A stretch of 64,000 bases of DNA from contig UCIT01000007.1 in NCBI GenBank assembly GCA_900472625.1, forward strand, positions 186,001 through 250,000. The letters are read 5' to 3'. The first letter of the stretch is position 1. Every line of letters begins with the position of its first letter. Position numbers and translations under genes: made by a program. This document shows positions 1 to 9,481 of the stretch, piece by piece. The notes under the pieces are model-generated. The model saw only the letters and a list, made by a program, of their open reading frames with translations, did not search any database and was not told where the DNA came from. Source of the DNA: Hyphomicrobiales bacterium (lineage in GTDB: Bacteria > Pseudomonadota > Alphaproteobacteria > Rhizobiales > Rhizobiaceae).

Positions 1-625
1 AGACGCTGACGCTGTCGCGACGACCAAGCGCCGCTTCGCAGGCGACCTTGATCAGGTGAGTGGCGCCTGCCGTCGACTGACCGGCGCGGCCGAGCGGATC
101 GGCACCGGCGACGTTGAAATAGCGCAGCGCCACATAGTTGAAGTCGTAGGCGGCTGCCGCGTCGCGCAACATGAACTCCGTCATCAGCTTCGACTGACCA
201 TAGGGGTTCTCGGGATTAAGCGAGGCGTCTTCCCGGACCGGGTCTGTGGTCTTTTGCGGACCATAGACGGCCGCGGTCGAGGAGAAGACGAAATGGCGGA
301 TGCCGGCGCTGATCGCGGCGCTCATCAGCGCCCGGGTCTTGCCGGAGTTGTTGTCGTAATAGGACAGCGGATCGGACACGGAGACCGGCACGACGGCGGA
401 GCCGGCGAAGTGGATGATGGCCTCGATGTCGTTTTCGATGAAGATCGTCTTCAGCAGTTCGGCATCGGCGACGTCACCGAGATAGAAGCGTGCTTCGGGG
501 GCGACGGCCCAGCGGAAGCCGGTGGAGAGACGATCGAGGACGACGACCTGTTCGCCTGCATCGAGCAGCGTCCAGACCATATGGCTGCCGATATAGCCGG
601 CACCGCCCGTCACCAGAATTGCCAT
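1..625 (-). CDS. galE: UDP-glucose 4-epimerase GalE, C-terminal part outside the window
   Basis: This is the N-terminal 208 codons of an extended short-chain dehydrogenase that interconverts UDP-glucose and UDP-galactose, supplying galactose for exopolysaccharide and LPS in rhizobia. The start at 625 opens with the NAD-binding glycine motif VTGGAGYIGSH (residues 5-15). The catalytic Ser/Thr stretch FSSTAAVYG (114-122) and the YxxxK pair Y142/K146 in NPYGQSK are present. The reading frame is still open at base 1, so the substrate-binding C-terminal domain cannot be assessed. A GalE-like epimerase acting on another UDP-sugar cannot be excluded. Confidence 0.9.
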   Translation of the reverse strand, partial: MAILVTGGAGYIGSHMVWTLLDAGEQVVVLDRLSTGFRWAVAPEARFYLGDVADAELLKTIFIENDIEAIIHFAGSAVVPVSVSDPLSYYDNNSGKTRALMSAAISAGIRHFVFSSTAAVYGPQKTTDPVREDASLNPENPYGQSKLMTEFMLRDAAAAYDFNYVALRYFNVAGADPLGRAGQSTAGATHLIKVACEAALGRRDSVSV

Positions 626-821
626 GTCTCGCACTCCCCGTTTCCATCACAGGGGGGCATCTGAGGCCGTTTTCCTTTCCGAATTTCGAACAAGCGGCCC
701 GGTTTGGCGCGTGCGGCAGGGTAAGTTTGGTAGTTTGGTTAGAAGCCGGTTTCGGGCTTTATTCGAATTTTATCGATGTGCCATTTCAGCCACCAGAATG
801 GTGTCGACCGGCAATTCGAGC

Positions 822-1481
822 TTAGGGCTTGCTGCCCTCTGTCGGTGCCGGGGCTTGCGCAAGGAAGCCGCGCTCGATCGCCAGCGCGATCAGCTTTTCG
901 CTGAGATCGCCGAGCGTATCGGATGCTTTGCCGATCGGCTCCATGCGGCGGACGACGCTGGCGGAGGTCACGCCGCCAGCATGCCAGGTACCGCCATCGG
1001 TGAAGAAATTATGCAGCAGCGGCTGAAGGCGATCCATGGCATTGGCGAAACGCGCGTCAGCGGTGACCTTCGCCTCGAATTCGTCCCACAGCGCGCGAAA
1101 CTCGCCGGCCTGATCCGAGGGCAGCAGTGCAAAAATGCGATCGGCTGCCTTGAGCTCGCGCTCGACCTGACTGGCCTGCGCAACGGTGTCATAGGCGAAG
1201 GTGTCGCCGGCATCGATCTCGACGATGTCGTGAATGAGCAACATCTTCAGCACGCGCAGCAGATCGACGGGCTCGCGGGAATGCTCGGCCAGCACCGCCG
1301 CCATCAGCGCCAGCTGCCAAGTGTGCTCGGCGTCGTTTTCGACACGGGAGCGATCCAACAGCAGCGTGCGGCGCAGGATCGTCTTCAGTTTCTCCACTTC
1401 GAGAATGAAGGCGATCTGCTCCACCAGTCGCCGGTTGCCGAGAAAGCCCTCCAGATAATCGGCTGTGAACTTTTGCGGCAT
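822..1481 (-). CDS. HD-domain phosphohydrolase (YfbR/HDDC2-like)
   Basis: A 219-residue HD-superfamily protein. The metal-binding residues are visible as H53 in NDAEHTW, the H84-D85 pair in LLIHDIVEID, and downstream acidic residues. Length and layout fit the HD_3 group that includes 5'-deoxynucleotidase YfbR and HDDC2, so a nucleotide monophosphate phosphatase role is likely. The exact substrate cannot be read from sequence. The start is supported by an AAGGAG ribosome site. It lies just downstream of the aminotransferase gene on the same strand and may be cotranscribed with it. Confidence 0.8.
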   Translation of the reverse strand: MPQKFTADYLEGFLGNRRLVEQIAFILEVEKLKTILRRTLLLDRSRVENDAEHTWQLALMAAVLAEHSREPVDLLRVLKMLLIHDIVEIDAGDTFAYDTVAQASQVERELKAADRIFALLPSDQAGEFRALWDEFEAKVTADARFANAMDRLQPLLHNFFTDGGTWHAGGVTSASVVRRMEPIGKASDTLGDLSEKLIALAIERGFLAQAPAPTEGSKP

Positions 1482-1526
1482 GTCGGCACTCCTTGCGATA
1501 GAACGGCTTTGCGGCGCGCGGCGCGC

Positions 1527-2693
1527 TCAGAGCTTGAGGATATAGTCGCACAGCCGGTCGGCGGCCGTCTGGATCTGGGCGGGGTCGCGGAGGAAGCAGG
1601 CGCGCAGGAACAGTTCGCCGCCTGGACCGAAGGCGGTTCCGGGCGCCAGACCGACGCCAGTCTTGTCGACGATGTCGATGGCGGCCTGACGGCTGTCCTT
1701 GACGCCGTCGATCTTCAGGAAGGCGTAAAGCGCGCCGTCCGGCTTCAAGGTCTCGACGCGGTTGGTCGCGATCAGTGCATCGCAGAGAATATCGCGCGAG
1801 AGCCTGGCCTTGTCGATGTTGGCCTGAACGAAGGCATCGCCGTCGTTGAGGGCGGCGACGGCACCCTTCTGCATGAACTGGGCAACGCCCGAGGTCGAAT
1901 ACTGGATGAGGTTCTCCAGCACTTGCCCGGTCTGCGGCGGGGCGACGATCCAGCCGACGCGCCAGCCGGTCATTGACCAGTTCTTCGAGAAGGAGTTGAC
2001 GAACATAACCTTGTCGTCGGCTTCCATGACGTCGAGGAAGGAGGCGGAGCGCGTGCCGGGATAGTAATAGCGGGCGTAGATTTCGTCGGCCATGATCCAC
2101 AGGCCGTGCTTGCGGGCAAGGCCGAGGATGGCGGCGAGGTCTTCCCTCGTCGCAGTCCAGCCGGTCGGGTTGGACGGGGTGTTGACGAACAGCGCTTTGG
2201 TCTTCGGCGTGATCGCCGCCTCGATGCGGCCGAGATCGACCGCCCATTTGCCGCCTTCGAACTGCAACTCGACACCGACCGAGCGGGCGCCGGCGACTTC
2301 GAGCGCGGCGGCGATGTTCGGCCAGGCGGGTGTCAGGTAGATCATCTCGTCGCCGGGCGAGGTCATCGCCTGCACGGCGATCTGGATCGCCTGCATGCCG
2401 GAGCCGGTGACGAAGAAGTGCTCGACGGGAAGCGTGATGCCGAAGTGGCGGACGTAGTAGTCGGACAGCGCCTGGCGCAGTTCCGGAATGCCGCGCTGAT
2501 AGGTGTAGAAGGTCTCGCCGGCGGCAAGTGCTTCCATCGCGGCCTTGTTGACGAAATCGGGGCTGGGAAGATCGCCCTCGCCGACCCAGAGCGGCAACAG
2601 GCCATCGCGGCCACGCGCATAATTGACGACTTCGACGATCCCGCTTTCTGGCGCCGAGACGGCGCGCGGGCTGAGGCTATTGACGATCGACAT
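1527..2693 (-). CDS. PLP-dependent class I/II aminotransferase
   Basis: A 388-residue fold-type I aminotransferase of the AspC/AAT family. Visible motifs are NTPSNPTG (171-178, substrate/PLP contact), MADEIY (D203 pairs with the pyridine nitrogen) and SFSKNWSMTGWRVGW, with K237 as the Schiff-base lysine. It transfers an amino group between an amino acid and a 2-oxo acid in the cytoplasm. The substrate is not determinable, though the family mostly uses aspartate, aromatic or branched substrates. A GGAG ribosome site precedes the ATG at 2693. It is probably the first gene of a short unit with the HD hydrolase. Confidence 0.88.
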   Translation of the reverse strand: MSIVNSLSPRAVSAPESGIVEVVNYARGRDGLLPLWVGEGDLPSPDFVNKAAMEALAAGETFYTYQRGIPELRQALSDYYVRHFGITLPVEHFFVTGSGMQAIQIAVQAMTSPGDEMIYLTPAWPNIAAALEVAGARSVGVELQFEGGKWAVDLGRIEAAITPKTKALFVNTPSNPTGWTATREDLAAILGLARKHGLWIMADEIYARYYYPGTRSASFLDVMEADDKVMFVNSFSKNWSMTGWRVGWIVAPPQTGQVLENLIQYSTSGVAQFMQKGAVAALNDGDAFVQANIDKARLSRDILCDALIATNRVETLKPDGALYAFLKIDGVKDSRQAAIDIVDKTGVGLAPGTAFGPGGELFLRACFLRDPAQIQTAADRLCDYILKL

Positions 2694-2827
2694 GCATCAC
2701 TCCGGTTTTCGCCTTCATAGATCAAATATGAAGCCGAATCCCATGACAATCGGTGATGCGCTATCGATTTCTGTGATGAGTGAACCCCGCCGCTCTGGCG
2801 AGGTTCGTCAACGGAACGAGACGGGGA

Positions 2828-3265
2828 TCAGACCGCCGGGCGTTTGGCCAGCAGGTCGCGGATTTCGGTAAGAAGAGCGACGTCTGCCGGTGGCGGCGGC
2901 ACTTCTGCCGGGGCGACCTTCTTCTGCTTTTCCATCTGCTTCTGCATGGTGTTCAGGCCCTTGACCATCAGGAAGATGATCCAGGCAAGGATCAGGAAGT
3001 TGATCAGAACGGTGATGAAGCTGCCGTAGGCCAGAACGGCACCCTGCTGACGCGCTGCGGCCAGCGTCGGAGCGTTGACGTTGGCCGACAGGCCGATGAA
3101 GTAGTTGGAAAAGTCGAAGCCACCGAAGATGGCGCCGACGATCGGCATGATAACATCGTCGACCAGCGACTTGACGATGCCGCCGAAGGCACCCCCGATG
3201 ATCACACCGACAGCAAGGTCCATGACATTGCCGCGAGCAATAAATGCTTTGAACTCATTGAGCAT
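2828..3265 (-). CDS. mscL: Large-conductance mechanosensitive channel MscL
   Basis: A 145-residue inner-membrane channel that opens under membrane tension and releases solutes during hypo-osmotic shock. The N-terminal segment [20 protein letters not shown] is the family signature, followed by TM1 with the glycine-rich pore stretch and a second TM helix (about 72-95). The C-terminal proline-rich linker and amphipathic bundle (about 105-145) are typical. The gene stands alone between the aminotransferase and a divergently transcribed kinase, with an AT-rich 214-base spacer upstream. Confidence 0.96.
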   Translation of the reverse strand: MLNEFKAFIARGNVMDLAVGVIIGGAFGGIVKSLVDDVIMPIVGAIFGGFDFSNYFIGLSANVNAPTLAAARQQGAVLAYGSFITVLINFLILAWIIFLMVKGLNTMQKQMEKQKKVAPAEVPPPPADVALLTEIRDLLAKRPAV

Positions 3266-3479
3266 CCGATCTGTCTCCCTCTGATGCAGTTTACTGGCAG
3301 GCCGTTGTTTTTATTAGCTACATGTTCGCTTCGATTATTCAATTACAAATTACGAATTATTCATCTGCTCCCCGCGTCTTTGACTTAAGACCTAGAGCGC
3401 GGTGATGTTCAAGCGCGGCGAAATACCTTAGGATTTGCTTTCCGGGAGGACCGGCGCGGAGGGCGCCGGCGGAGGATCA

Positions 3480-6400
3480 ATGCTGCCAGGCTGGGTCGTA
3501 GTCGCATCGGCGTTCGGTTACTTGCTGCTCTTGTTTGCCGTGGCCAGCCACGGCGACCGGCAGCGCCGACGCTTCGGCGCGCCTGACAATGGCCGGCCGG
3601 TCGTCTATGCGTTGAGCCTGGCGATCTACTGCACGTCCTGGACCTATTTCGGTGGGGTGGGACTTGCCTCGCAGCGCGGGCTTGAGTTCACCGGCATCTA
3701 TATCGGCCCGATCCTCGTGTTCACGCTCGGCATGCCGGTGCTGCGGCGGATCATTGATCTCGCCAAGACCGAGAAGCTGACCTCGGTTGCGGACTTCATC
3801 TCTGCGCGCTACGGCAAGAACTCGGCGGTGGGGACAATCGTGGCGCTGATCTCGCTGGTCGGCGCCATTCCCTATATCGCGCTGCAGCTTAAGTCTGTCT
3901 CCAGCACCGTGACGGCGATGCTGAACCCTTCCGACTACGGGATCGGCAGCGGTAATCTCTATTTCCTCGATCTGCCATTGCTGGTGACGCTGGTGCTTGC
4001 CTGCTTCGCGATCATGTTCGGCACCCGCCACACCGACGCCACTGAACATCAGGACGGGCTGATCCTGGCGGTCGCGATGGAATCGGTGGTGAAACTGTTC
4101 GCCTTCCTGACGGCCGGCGTCTGCGTCGTCTGGTTCCTGTTCGACGGCCCGGCCGATCTCTGGCGCAAGGCCTCGGAGAACCAGCTGGTGCTTTCGGCGC
4201 TGCATTACCAGACGCCGATCAGCCGCTGGCTGACGCTGACACTGCTGTCGGCCTTCGCGATCATCATGCTGCCGCGGCAGTTTCATGTGACTGTGGTCGA
4301 GAACCGGACGCCGAAGGAACTGCGGCTCGCGGGGCTGCTGTTTCCGCTCTATCTGGTCGCCATCAACATCTTCGTGCTGCCGGTGGCGATCGCCGGGCTG
4401 CTGACCTTCGGTGGCAACGGCAACGCCGATCTTTACATGCTGTCGCTGCCGATCGTCGGGCAGATGCCTGTGATGTCGCTGATCACCTTCATCGGCGGCT
4501 TTTCGGCGGCGACCGCGATGGTGATCGTCGCCTCGGTAGCGCTTTCGATCATGGTGTCCAACGACATCGTCATGCCGATCTTCCTGCGCCGCCGGCTTGC
4601 GGGACGCGCCGGCCAGCATGACGATTTCGCCAGGACGCTGCTCAACATTCGTCGCAGCGCCATCTTCGCCGTGCTGCTGCTCGGCTATGCCTACTATCGC
4701 TCGACCGACAGCACGACGGGGCTTGCCTCGATCGGCCTGTTGTCGTTCGCGGCAATCGCGCAGATGGCGCCGTCACTGCTCGGCGGGCTGATCTGGCGGC
4801 GGGCCAATGCGCGCGGGGCGATCCTTGGGCTGAGCTCCGGGTTCGTGATCTGGATCTATCTGCTGTTCCTGCCGTCGCTTGGCGGTCCCGATTACTCGTC
4901 CGTCGCCAGCGCCGTGCTCGGCTTCGTCTTTCCCGGAACGACGCTGTTTACCGCCGCCGACGCCGATCCACTGGTCAACGCGACGGTCATGAGCCTGCTC
5001 GTGAACACCGGCTTCTTCATCGTCGGCTCGATGACCCGAAACGCCCGGCCGCTGGAGCGCATCCAGGCCGGCATCTTCGTCAAGCGGCAGTCGCGCTCGC
5101 AGTTTGCAACGCGCGGCTGGAAGACCCGGATCAGCGTCGGCGACCTGAAGACGACGATCTCGCGCTATCTCGGCGACGAGCGGATGGAGCGTTCGTTCCA
5201 GACCTACCAGCAGAATTCCGGCCGCAAGCTGGAGGACGACCAGCCGGCCGACATGGCGCTCATCCACTTCACCGAGCAGCTGCTCGGCAGCGCCATCGGC
5301 TCCTCGTCGGCGCGGCTGGTGCTGTCGCTGATCCTGCAGAAGGTCGAGGACGCCTCGTCCGACACGGCGTGGCTGCTCGACCAGGCCAGCGAGGCGCTGC
5401 AATATAACCAGGACATGCTGCAGACAGCACTTTCGCAGATGGACCAGGGGATCGCGGTGTTCGACAGCTCGAACCACCTGACGATCTGGAACCGGCGCTT
5501 CCGGCAATTGCTCGACCTGCCGGAGACGGCTGGACAGGTGGGGTTTCCGCTCGCCGATATCGTCGCCATTCTCAGCCAGCGCGGCGATGTTCCGGTTGCC
5601 GACGTCAGCCAGACAGTGCGGCATTTCCTGACGCTCGACAAGCCTTTCGCATTGGTGCTCGGGCGCGGCGAGCGGATCATCGAGGTACGCTCCAACGCGA
5701 TGCCCGACAAGGGGATCGTCGCCACCTTCACCGACATCACGCAGCAGGTCGCCGCCGACCGGGCGCTGAAGCAGGCGAACGAGACGCTGGAACAGCGGGT
5801 GGCGGAGCGCACCGCCGAACTGACGCGCGTCAACCACGAGCTCGGCGAGGCGCGGGCGTCGGCCGACGAAGCCAATCTCGGCAAAACGCGCTTCTTCGCC
5901 GCCGCCGGCCACGATATCCTGCAGCCGCTGAATGCGGCGCGGCTTTATTCGTCGGCGCTCGTCGAGCGGATCGGGCAATCGGAGAGCAGCGCCATCGTGC
6001 GTAACATCGATTCGGCGCTCGAATCGGTGGAGAGCATCTTGGGCGCCGTGCTCGACATCTCACGGCTCGACACCGGCGCCATGCGCCCTCGCCTCGCCTC
6101 CGTGCCGCTCGCCGATCTGCTGGAACGGATCCAGACGGATTTCGCGCCGATTGCGCGGGAGAAGAACCTGAAACTGGTGGTGATGCCGACGTCGCTGCGC
6201 GTTCGCTCCGATCCCAACCTGCTGCGGCGGCTGGTGCAGAACCTGGTGTCGAACGCAATCAAGTATACCATATCGGGCAAGGTGCTGGTGGGCGCGCGGC
6301 GGCGCGGCAACCAGGTGGTCATCCAGGTGATGGATTCGGGCATCGGCATTCCGCCGTCGAAATTCCGCACGGTGTTCAAGGAATTCGCGCGGCTGGACGA

Positions 6401-6986
6401 AGGCGCCAAGACTGCCTCGGGACTGGGGCTCGGGCTTTCGATCGTCGATCGCATCGCCCGCGTGCTCAGCCACCCGGTCGAACTGCATTCGACGCATGGC
6501 AAGGGCACCGATTTCCGCATCGTGATGCCGCGCGATGCATCGCGGCCGGCGGAGGTCAAGACCGCGGAGGCACCAGCGGAGCGTTCGACGCAGAGCCTCA
6601 AGGGCATGAAGATCGTGTGCATCGACAACGAGCCGCATATTCTCGAGGGGATGCAGCTGCTGATCGGCGGCTGGGGATGCGCGGTGCAATCGGCCGATTC
6701 GCTGGCTGCCGTCGCTGAGCTCGATATCAGGCTGGGCGCACCGGATCTGATCATCGCCGACTACCATCTCGATGACGGCACCGGCGTCGCGGCGATCCTT
6801 GCGGCGCGCGAGGCATTCAAATGCTACATTCCGGGGCTGATCGTCACTGCCGACAGGACGCTTGAGGTCCGCGCTGAGGCCGAGCGGCATGGGATCGGCA
6901 TTCAGCACAAGCCAGTGCGGCCAGCCGCGCTGCGCGCCTACATCACGCAGATTTCAGCGCAGAAGCGGGCGACGGCTGCGGAGTAG
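3480..6986 (+). CDS. Hybrid sensor histidine kinase with SLC5-like transporter domain
   Basis: About 1168 residues. The first ~490 form a sodium/solute symporter-like (SSS/SLC5) membrane domain with about 13 hydrophobic helices. Next come a linker, a PAS domain (about 635-755), a coiled coil, HisKA with H811 in AAAGHDILQPLN, an HATPase domain (NLVSNAIKYT, GIGIP, GLGLGLSI), and a C-terminal receiver with D1094 in IIADYHLDDG. The architecture resembles CbrA, which senses carbon/nitrogen state, but with an added receiver. The ATG at 3480 has a GGAGGA site 3 bases upstream; an in-frame TTG at 3435 is less likely. No cognate regulator is adjacent. The 3' end overlaps the convergent TetR gene by 44 bases. 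Confidence 0.9.
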   Translation: MLPGWVVVASAFGYLLLLFAVASHGDRQRRRFGAPDNGRPVVYALSLAIYCTSWTYFGGVGLASQRGLEFTGIYIGPILVFTLGMPVLRRIIDLAKTEKLTSVADFISARYGKNSAVGTIVALISLVGAIPYIALQLKSVSSTVTAMLNPSDYGIGSGNLYFLDLPLLVTLVLACFAIMFGTRHTDATEHQDGLILAVAMESVVKLFAFLTAGVCVVWFLFDGPADLWRKASENQLVLSALHYQTPISRWLTLTLLSAFAIIMLPRQFHVTVVENRTPKELRLAGLLFPLYLVAINIFVLPVAIAGLLTFGGNGNADLYMLSLPIVGQMPVMSLITFIGGFSAATAMVIVASVALSIMVSNDIVMPIFLRRRLAGRAGQHDDFARTLLNIRRSAIFAVLLLGYAYYRSTDSTTGLASIGLLSFAAIAQMAPSLLGGLIWRRANARGAILGLSSGFVIWIYLLFLPSLGGPDYSSVASAVLGFVFPGTTLFTAADADPLVNATVMSLLVNTGFFIVGSMTRNARPLERIQAGIFVKRQSRSQFATRGWKTRISVGDLKTTISRYLGDERMERSFQTYQQNSGRKLEDDQPADMALIHFTEQLLGSAIGSSSARLVLSLILQKVEDASSDTAWLLDQASEALQYNQDMLQTALSQMDQGIAVFDSSNHLTIWNRRFRQLLDLPETAGQVGFPLADIVAILSQRGDVPVADVSQTVRHFLTLDKPFALVLGRGERIIEVRSNAMPDKGIVATFTDITQQVAADRALKQANETLEQRVAERTAELTRVNHELGEARASADEANLGKTRFFAAAGHDILQPLNAARLYSSALVERIGQSESSAIVRNIDSALESVESILGAVLDISRLDTGAMRPRLASVPLADLLERIQTDFAPIAREKNLKLVVMPTSLRVRSDPNLLRRLVQNLVSNAIKYTISGKVLVGARRRGNQVVIQVMDSGIGIPPSKFRTVFKEFARLDEGAKTASGLGLGLSIVDRIARVLSHPVELHSTHGKGTDFRIVMPRDASRPAEVKTAEAPAERSTQSLKGMKIVCIDNEPHILEGMQLLIGGWGCAVQSADSLAAVAELDIRLGAPDLIIADYHLDDGTGVAAILAAREAFKCYIPGLIVTADRTLEVRAEAERHGIGIQHKPVRPAALRAYITQISAQKRATAAE

Positions 6987-7542
6987 CCGCCTGCTCCGCC
7001 ATCGCATCCGACACGAGATCGCGCACGCGCTCGTTGGACGGCGCGTCGCCGAACAGGATGCGGTAGATGATCGGCGCCACGACGCGGTCCATGACGGCAT
7101 CGATAGCAGGGAAGCGCTCGCCGCGGGCCGTCGCCCGGTCAGAGATCGCCTCTATCTGGTCGCGGGTAAAGCCGCAGCATCGGTAGGCATTGGTGCTGTC
7201 CTGCGCGGCCAGTACGTCGCGCATCATGTCGCGGCCGATGCCCGACGACATCTCCTCGGCATATTGTTCTGCCCAGACCTCGAGATCGCCCCTGGCGCTG
7301 CCGGTATCGATCGGCACCATGTCGGGGCGCAGGCGCTCGACGGCGACGTCGGCCAAAAGTTCCTGCAGATCGCCCCAACGGCGGTAGATGGTGGACGGCG
7401 TGACGCCTGCCTCCGCGGCGATCAGCGGGATGGTGACGTCGGCACGATCCAAGCTTTGCAGCAGTTTGCGAACTGCCATGTGAACCGATGCCTGCACCCG
7501 CGCACTGCGACCGCCGGGGCGGAGATTTTCTTTTGCTGCCAT
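6943..7542 (-). CDS. TetR/AcrR-family transcriptional repressor
   Basis: A 199-residue regulator with an N-terminal helix-turn-helix in which IPLIAAEAGVTPSTIYRRWG is the TetR recognition element, followed by a ligand-binding domain of the TetR_C type. It is divergent from the MFS exporter gene and shares a 139-base promoter region with a strong palindrome at 7602-7624. It is therefore very probably the local repressor of the transporter and of itself. The ATG at 7542 is chosen; a TTG six bases upstream is an alternative. Its end overlaps the histidine kinase gene tail to tail. Confidence 0.87.
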   Translation of the reverse strand: MAAKENLRPGGRSARVQASVHMAVRKLLQSLDRADVTIPLIAAEAGVTPSTIYRRWGDLQELLADVAVERLRPDMVPIDTGSARGDLEVWAEQYAEEMSSGIGRDMMRDVLAAQDSTNAYRCCGFTRDQIEAISDRATARGERFPAIDAVMDRVVAPIIYRILFGDAPSNERVRDLVSDAMAEQAATPQPSPASALKSA

Positions 7543-7601
7543 TGCCAAAACCGACCTTCATCCTCCCGTCGCGCCATGGTTCAAAAACTTTGACCGACCC
7601 A

Positions 7602-7624
7602 TAAACGCAAATTATTTGCTTTTA
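7602..7624. promoter_or_regulatory. Candidate TetR operator (23-base palindrome)
   Basis: The inverted repeat has core arms GCAAAT and ATTTGC around a single central T. Extended with one mismatch, it gives 10 of 11 matching pairs. It lies between the divergent TetR and MFS genes, 58 bases before the MFS start codon, where a TetR dimer would block both promoters. Binding by this TetR protein is inference. Confidence 0.65.
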
Positions 7625-7681
7625 GGCGAAGTGCAGCCTACATGGGGTTAACGCAACGATTTAGCTTTAAGGAGCTTATAT

Positions 7682-8881
7682 ATGCTCGGCGACGGCAAAT
7701 CCATAGAGAAGACGTCCAATCCGATCCGCTTTCACGCGGTGACGCTCGCAACCTTCTTCGGTGCGTCGGCAGCGCCGACGCCGCTCTACCGGATTTACCA
7801 GGAGAACTTTGCCGTCTCGCCGGTGCTGATCACGGTGATCTTCGCGGTCTACGCCTTCGCGCTGCTGTTTGCGCTGCTGATTGCCGGCTCTATCTCAGAC
7901 CACCTCGGCCGTAAGCCGGTGATCTTCGCGGCGCTGCTGCTGGAGATCGTCGCCATGGCGCTTTTTGTAGTCGCCAGCGGCCCGGGATGGCTGATCGCGG
8001 CCAGGATCGTGCAGGGGCTGGCGACCGGCATTGCCGGGGCTTCGATCGGTGCGGCGCTTGTCGATGTCGATCGCGCCAGGGGCCAGTTGGTCAACTCGAT
8101 CGCGCCGCTGTCAGGCATGGCAATCGGTGCGTTCGGCACCAGCGCGCTGATCCAGTTTGGTCCGTTTCCGCTGCATCTCGTCTATGCCATCCTATTGGTG
8201 GCCTTCATCGCCCAGGCGGTCGCCATCTGGGCAACGCGCGAGACAGGCACCATCCGGCCGGGCGTGTGGGCTTCGCTGAAGCCGAAGATCGCGATCCCGC
8301 CGCAGGTCCGGCGGCCCCTGGCACTGGTGACGCCGATCAACATCGCCAACTGGACGCTTGGCGGCTTCTATCTTTCGCTGGTGCCCTCTCTGGTCGTCAC
8401 CACGACCGGCAACCACGCGCCGCTGACGGGCGGATCGGTGGTCACGGCGTTGATGATCTCAGGTGCAGTGGCGGTGTATCTCAGACGCGCCAAGTCGGCG
8501 GGCGCCAATCTCGGCTTCGGGACGCTGGCGACGACGCTGGGCGTGCTGACGGTGGTTGCCGGCGTGCATCTGGCGAGCGTGCCGCTGCTGCTTGTGGGAA
8601 CGCTTTTAACCGGCGTCGGGTTCGGCACCAATTTTCTCGGCGCCATCGGCACCATCATGCCGCTCGCCAAGCCGGACGAGCGCGCGGAGCTGTTGTCGGC
8701 CTTCTATATCCAGAGCTATCTCGCCTTCAGTCTGCCCGCCATTCTTGCCGGCTTCCTGGCGAAGTCGCTCGGATACCAGATCACCACCGATATCTATGCG
8801 ACGGCGATCATTCTGGTGACAATTGCGGGATTTCTCGGGCTGCGGGCAGAGCGCGCCAGAGTTGAGCGGATCGCGGCCTGA
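7682..8881 (+). CDS. MFS efflux transporter
   Basis: A 399-residue major facilitator protein with about 12 hydrophobic helices. The loop 2-3 signature GSISDHLGRKPVIF (about 74-87) is the classic MFS motif A variant, and the TM4-TM5 region has a glycine/alanine-rich stretch as in drug/proton antiporters. Translation starts after AAGGAG at the ATG of 7682. The divergent TetR gene suggests ligand-induced export of a small toxic compound, but the substrate is unknown. A terminator-like hairpin at 8928-8949 follows. Confidence 0.87.
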   Translation: MLGDGKSIEKTSNPIRFHAVTLATFFGASAAPTPLYRIYQENFAVSPVLITVIFAVYAFALLFALLIAGSISDHLGRKPVIFAALLLEIVAMALFVVASGPGWLIAARIVQGLATGIAGASIGAALVDVDRARGQLVNSIAPLSGMAIGAFGTSALIQFGPFPLHLVYAILLVAFIAQAVAIWATRETGTIRPGVWASLKPKIAIPPQVRRPLALVTPINIANWTLGGFYLSLVPSLVVTTTGNHAPLTGGSVVTALMISGAVAVYLRRAKSAGANLGFGTLATTLGVLTVVAGVHLASVPLLLVGTLLTGVGFGTNFLGAIGTIMPLAKPDERAELLSAFYIQSYLAFSLPAILAGFLAKSLGYQITTDIYATAIILVTIAGFLGLRAERARVERIAA

Positions 8882-8927
8882 AAGGCGGCAGCCCGAACGC
8901 CCGCAGGCAGGCACCTAAAACGAAAAA

Positions 8928-8949
8928 AAGGCCGGGGAAACCCGGCCTT
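8928..8949 (-). terminator. Hairpin terminator between MFS gene and cspA
   Basis: A 9-base-pair stem (AAGGCCGGG with CCCGGCCTT) closes a GAAA tetraloop. Read on the minus strand it is followed by a run of seven T residues, so it is a strong intrinsic terminator for the cold-shock gene. On the plus strand the downstream tract is CT-rich, so it may also weakly end the MFS transcript. Confidence 0.85.
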
Positions 8950-9005
8950 CTCTTCCATCTCAACGAACCGCGTCACCGCAATTCGGAGATGATATTTGGT
9001 ATGGC

Positions 9006-9215
9006 TTAGACGGCCTGGAGGCGGTCAGCAGACATCTTGCCCGAACGCTTGTCAGCAACGAGCTCGTAAGACAGCTTCTGGCCGTCCTTGAGGTCGCGCA
9101 TGCCAGCACGCTCAACAGCAGAGATATGAACGAAAACGTCGGCAGCGCCGTCGTCAGGCTGAATGAAGCCGAAGCCCTTGGTTGCGTTGAACCACTTAAC
9201 TGTACCTGTGCTCAT
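9006..9215 (-). CDS. cspA: Cold-shock protein, CspA family
   Basis: A 69-residue single cold-shock domain that binds single-stranded RNA or DNA and melts mRNA structure. The RNP1 motif KGFGFI and the RNP2 motif VFVHI are both intact, and the start [18 protein letters not shown] is the standard family N-terminus. The 266-base gap up to the FadB gene leaves room for the long structured leader usual for cold-shock genes, though I could not assign a specific structure. A strong terminator follows. Rhizobia carry several paralogues, so the exact csp name is uncertain. Confidence 0.95.
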   Translation of the reverse strand: MSTGTVKWFNATKGFGFIQPDDGAADVFVHISAVERAGMRDLKDGQKLSYELVADKRSGKMSADRLQAV

Positions 9216-9481
9216 GACGATATCCTTTTTAAATCGTACATAGAAGTTGCATACCGACCGAGGTCAACATGCGATGAAAACCGATTTTGGAGGAAGTTCG
9301 CGAGCAACGGCACGAGCGGCCGCAACAAAGTTCATCTAGCAAGATCGATGGCAGGGCTTGTACGCGGAAATTGTGTCTCTGGCAAGGCAACTTTAGCGGT
9401 TCAATTTCACGAAAATGAGGAATTTTTTGCTGTCATCGAGTGGGCAGAAGCGGCCCACTCAATGAGCCTGTTTCGCATGCC

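Noticed and set aside
624..1976. A 450-codon plus-strand frame across the HD hydrolase and aminotransferase genes
   Set aside because: It is antisense to two recognisable genes and crosses their intergenic gap.
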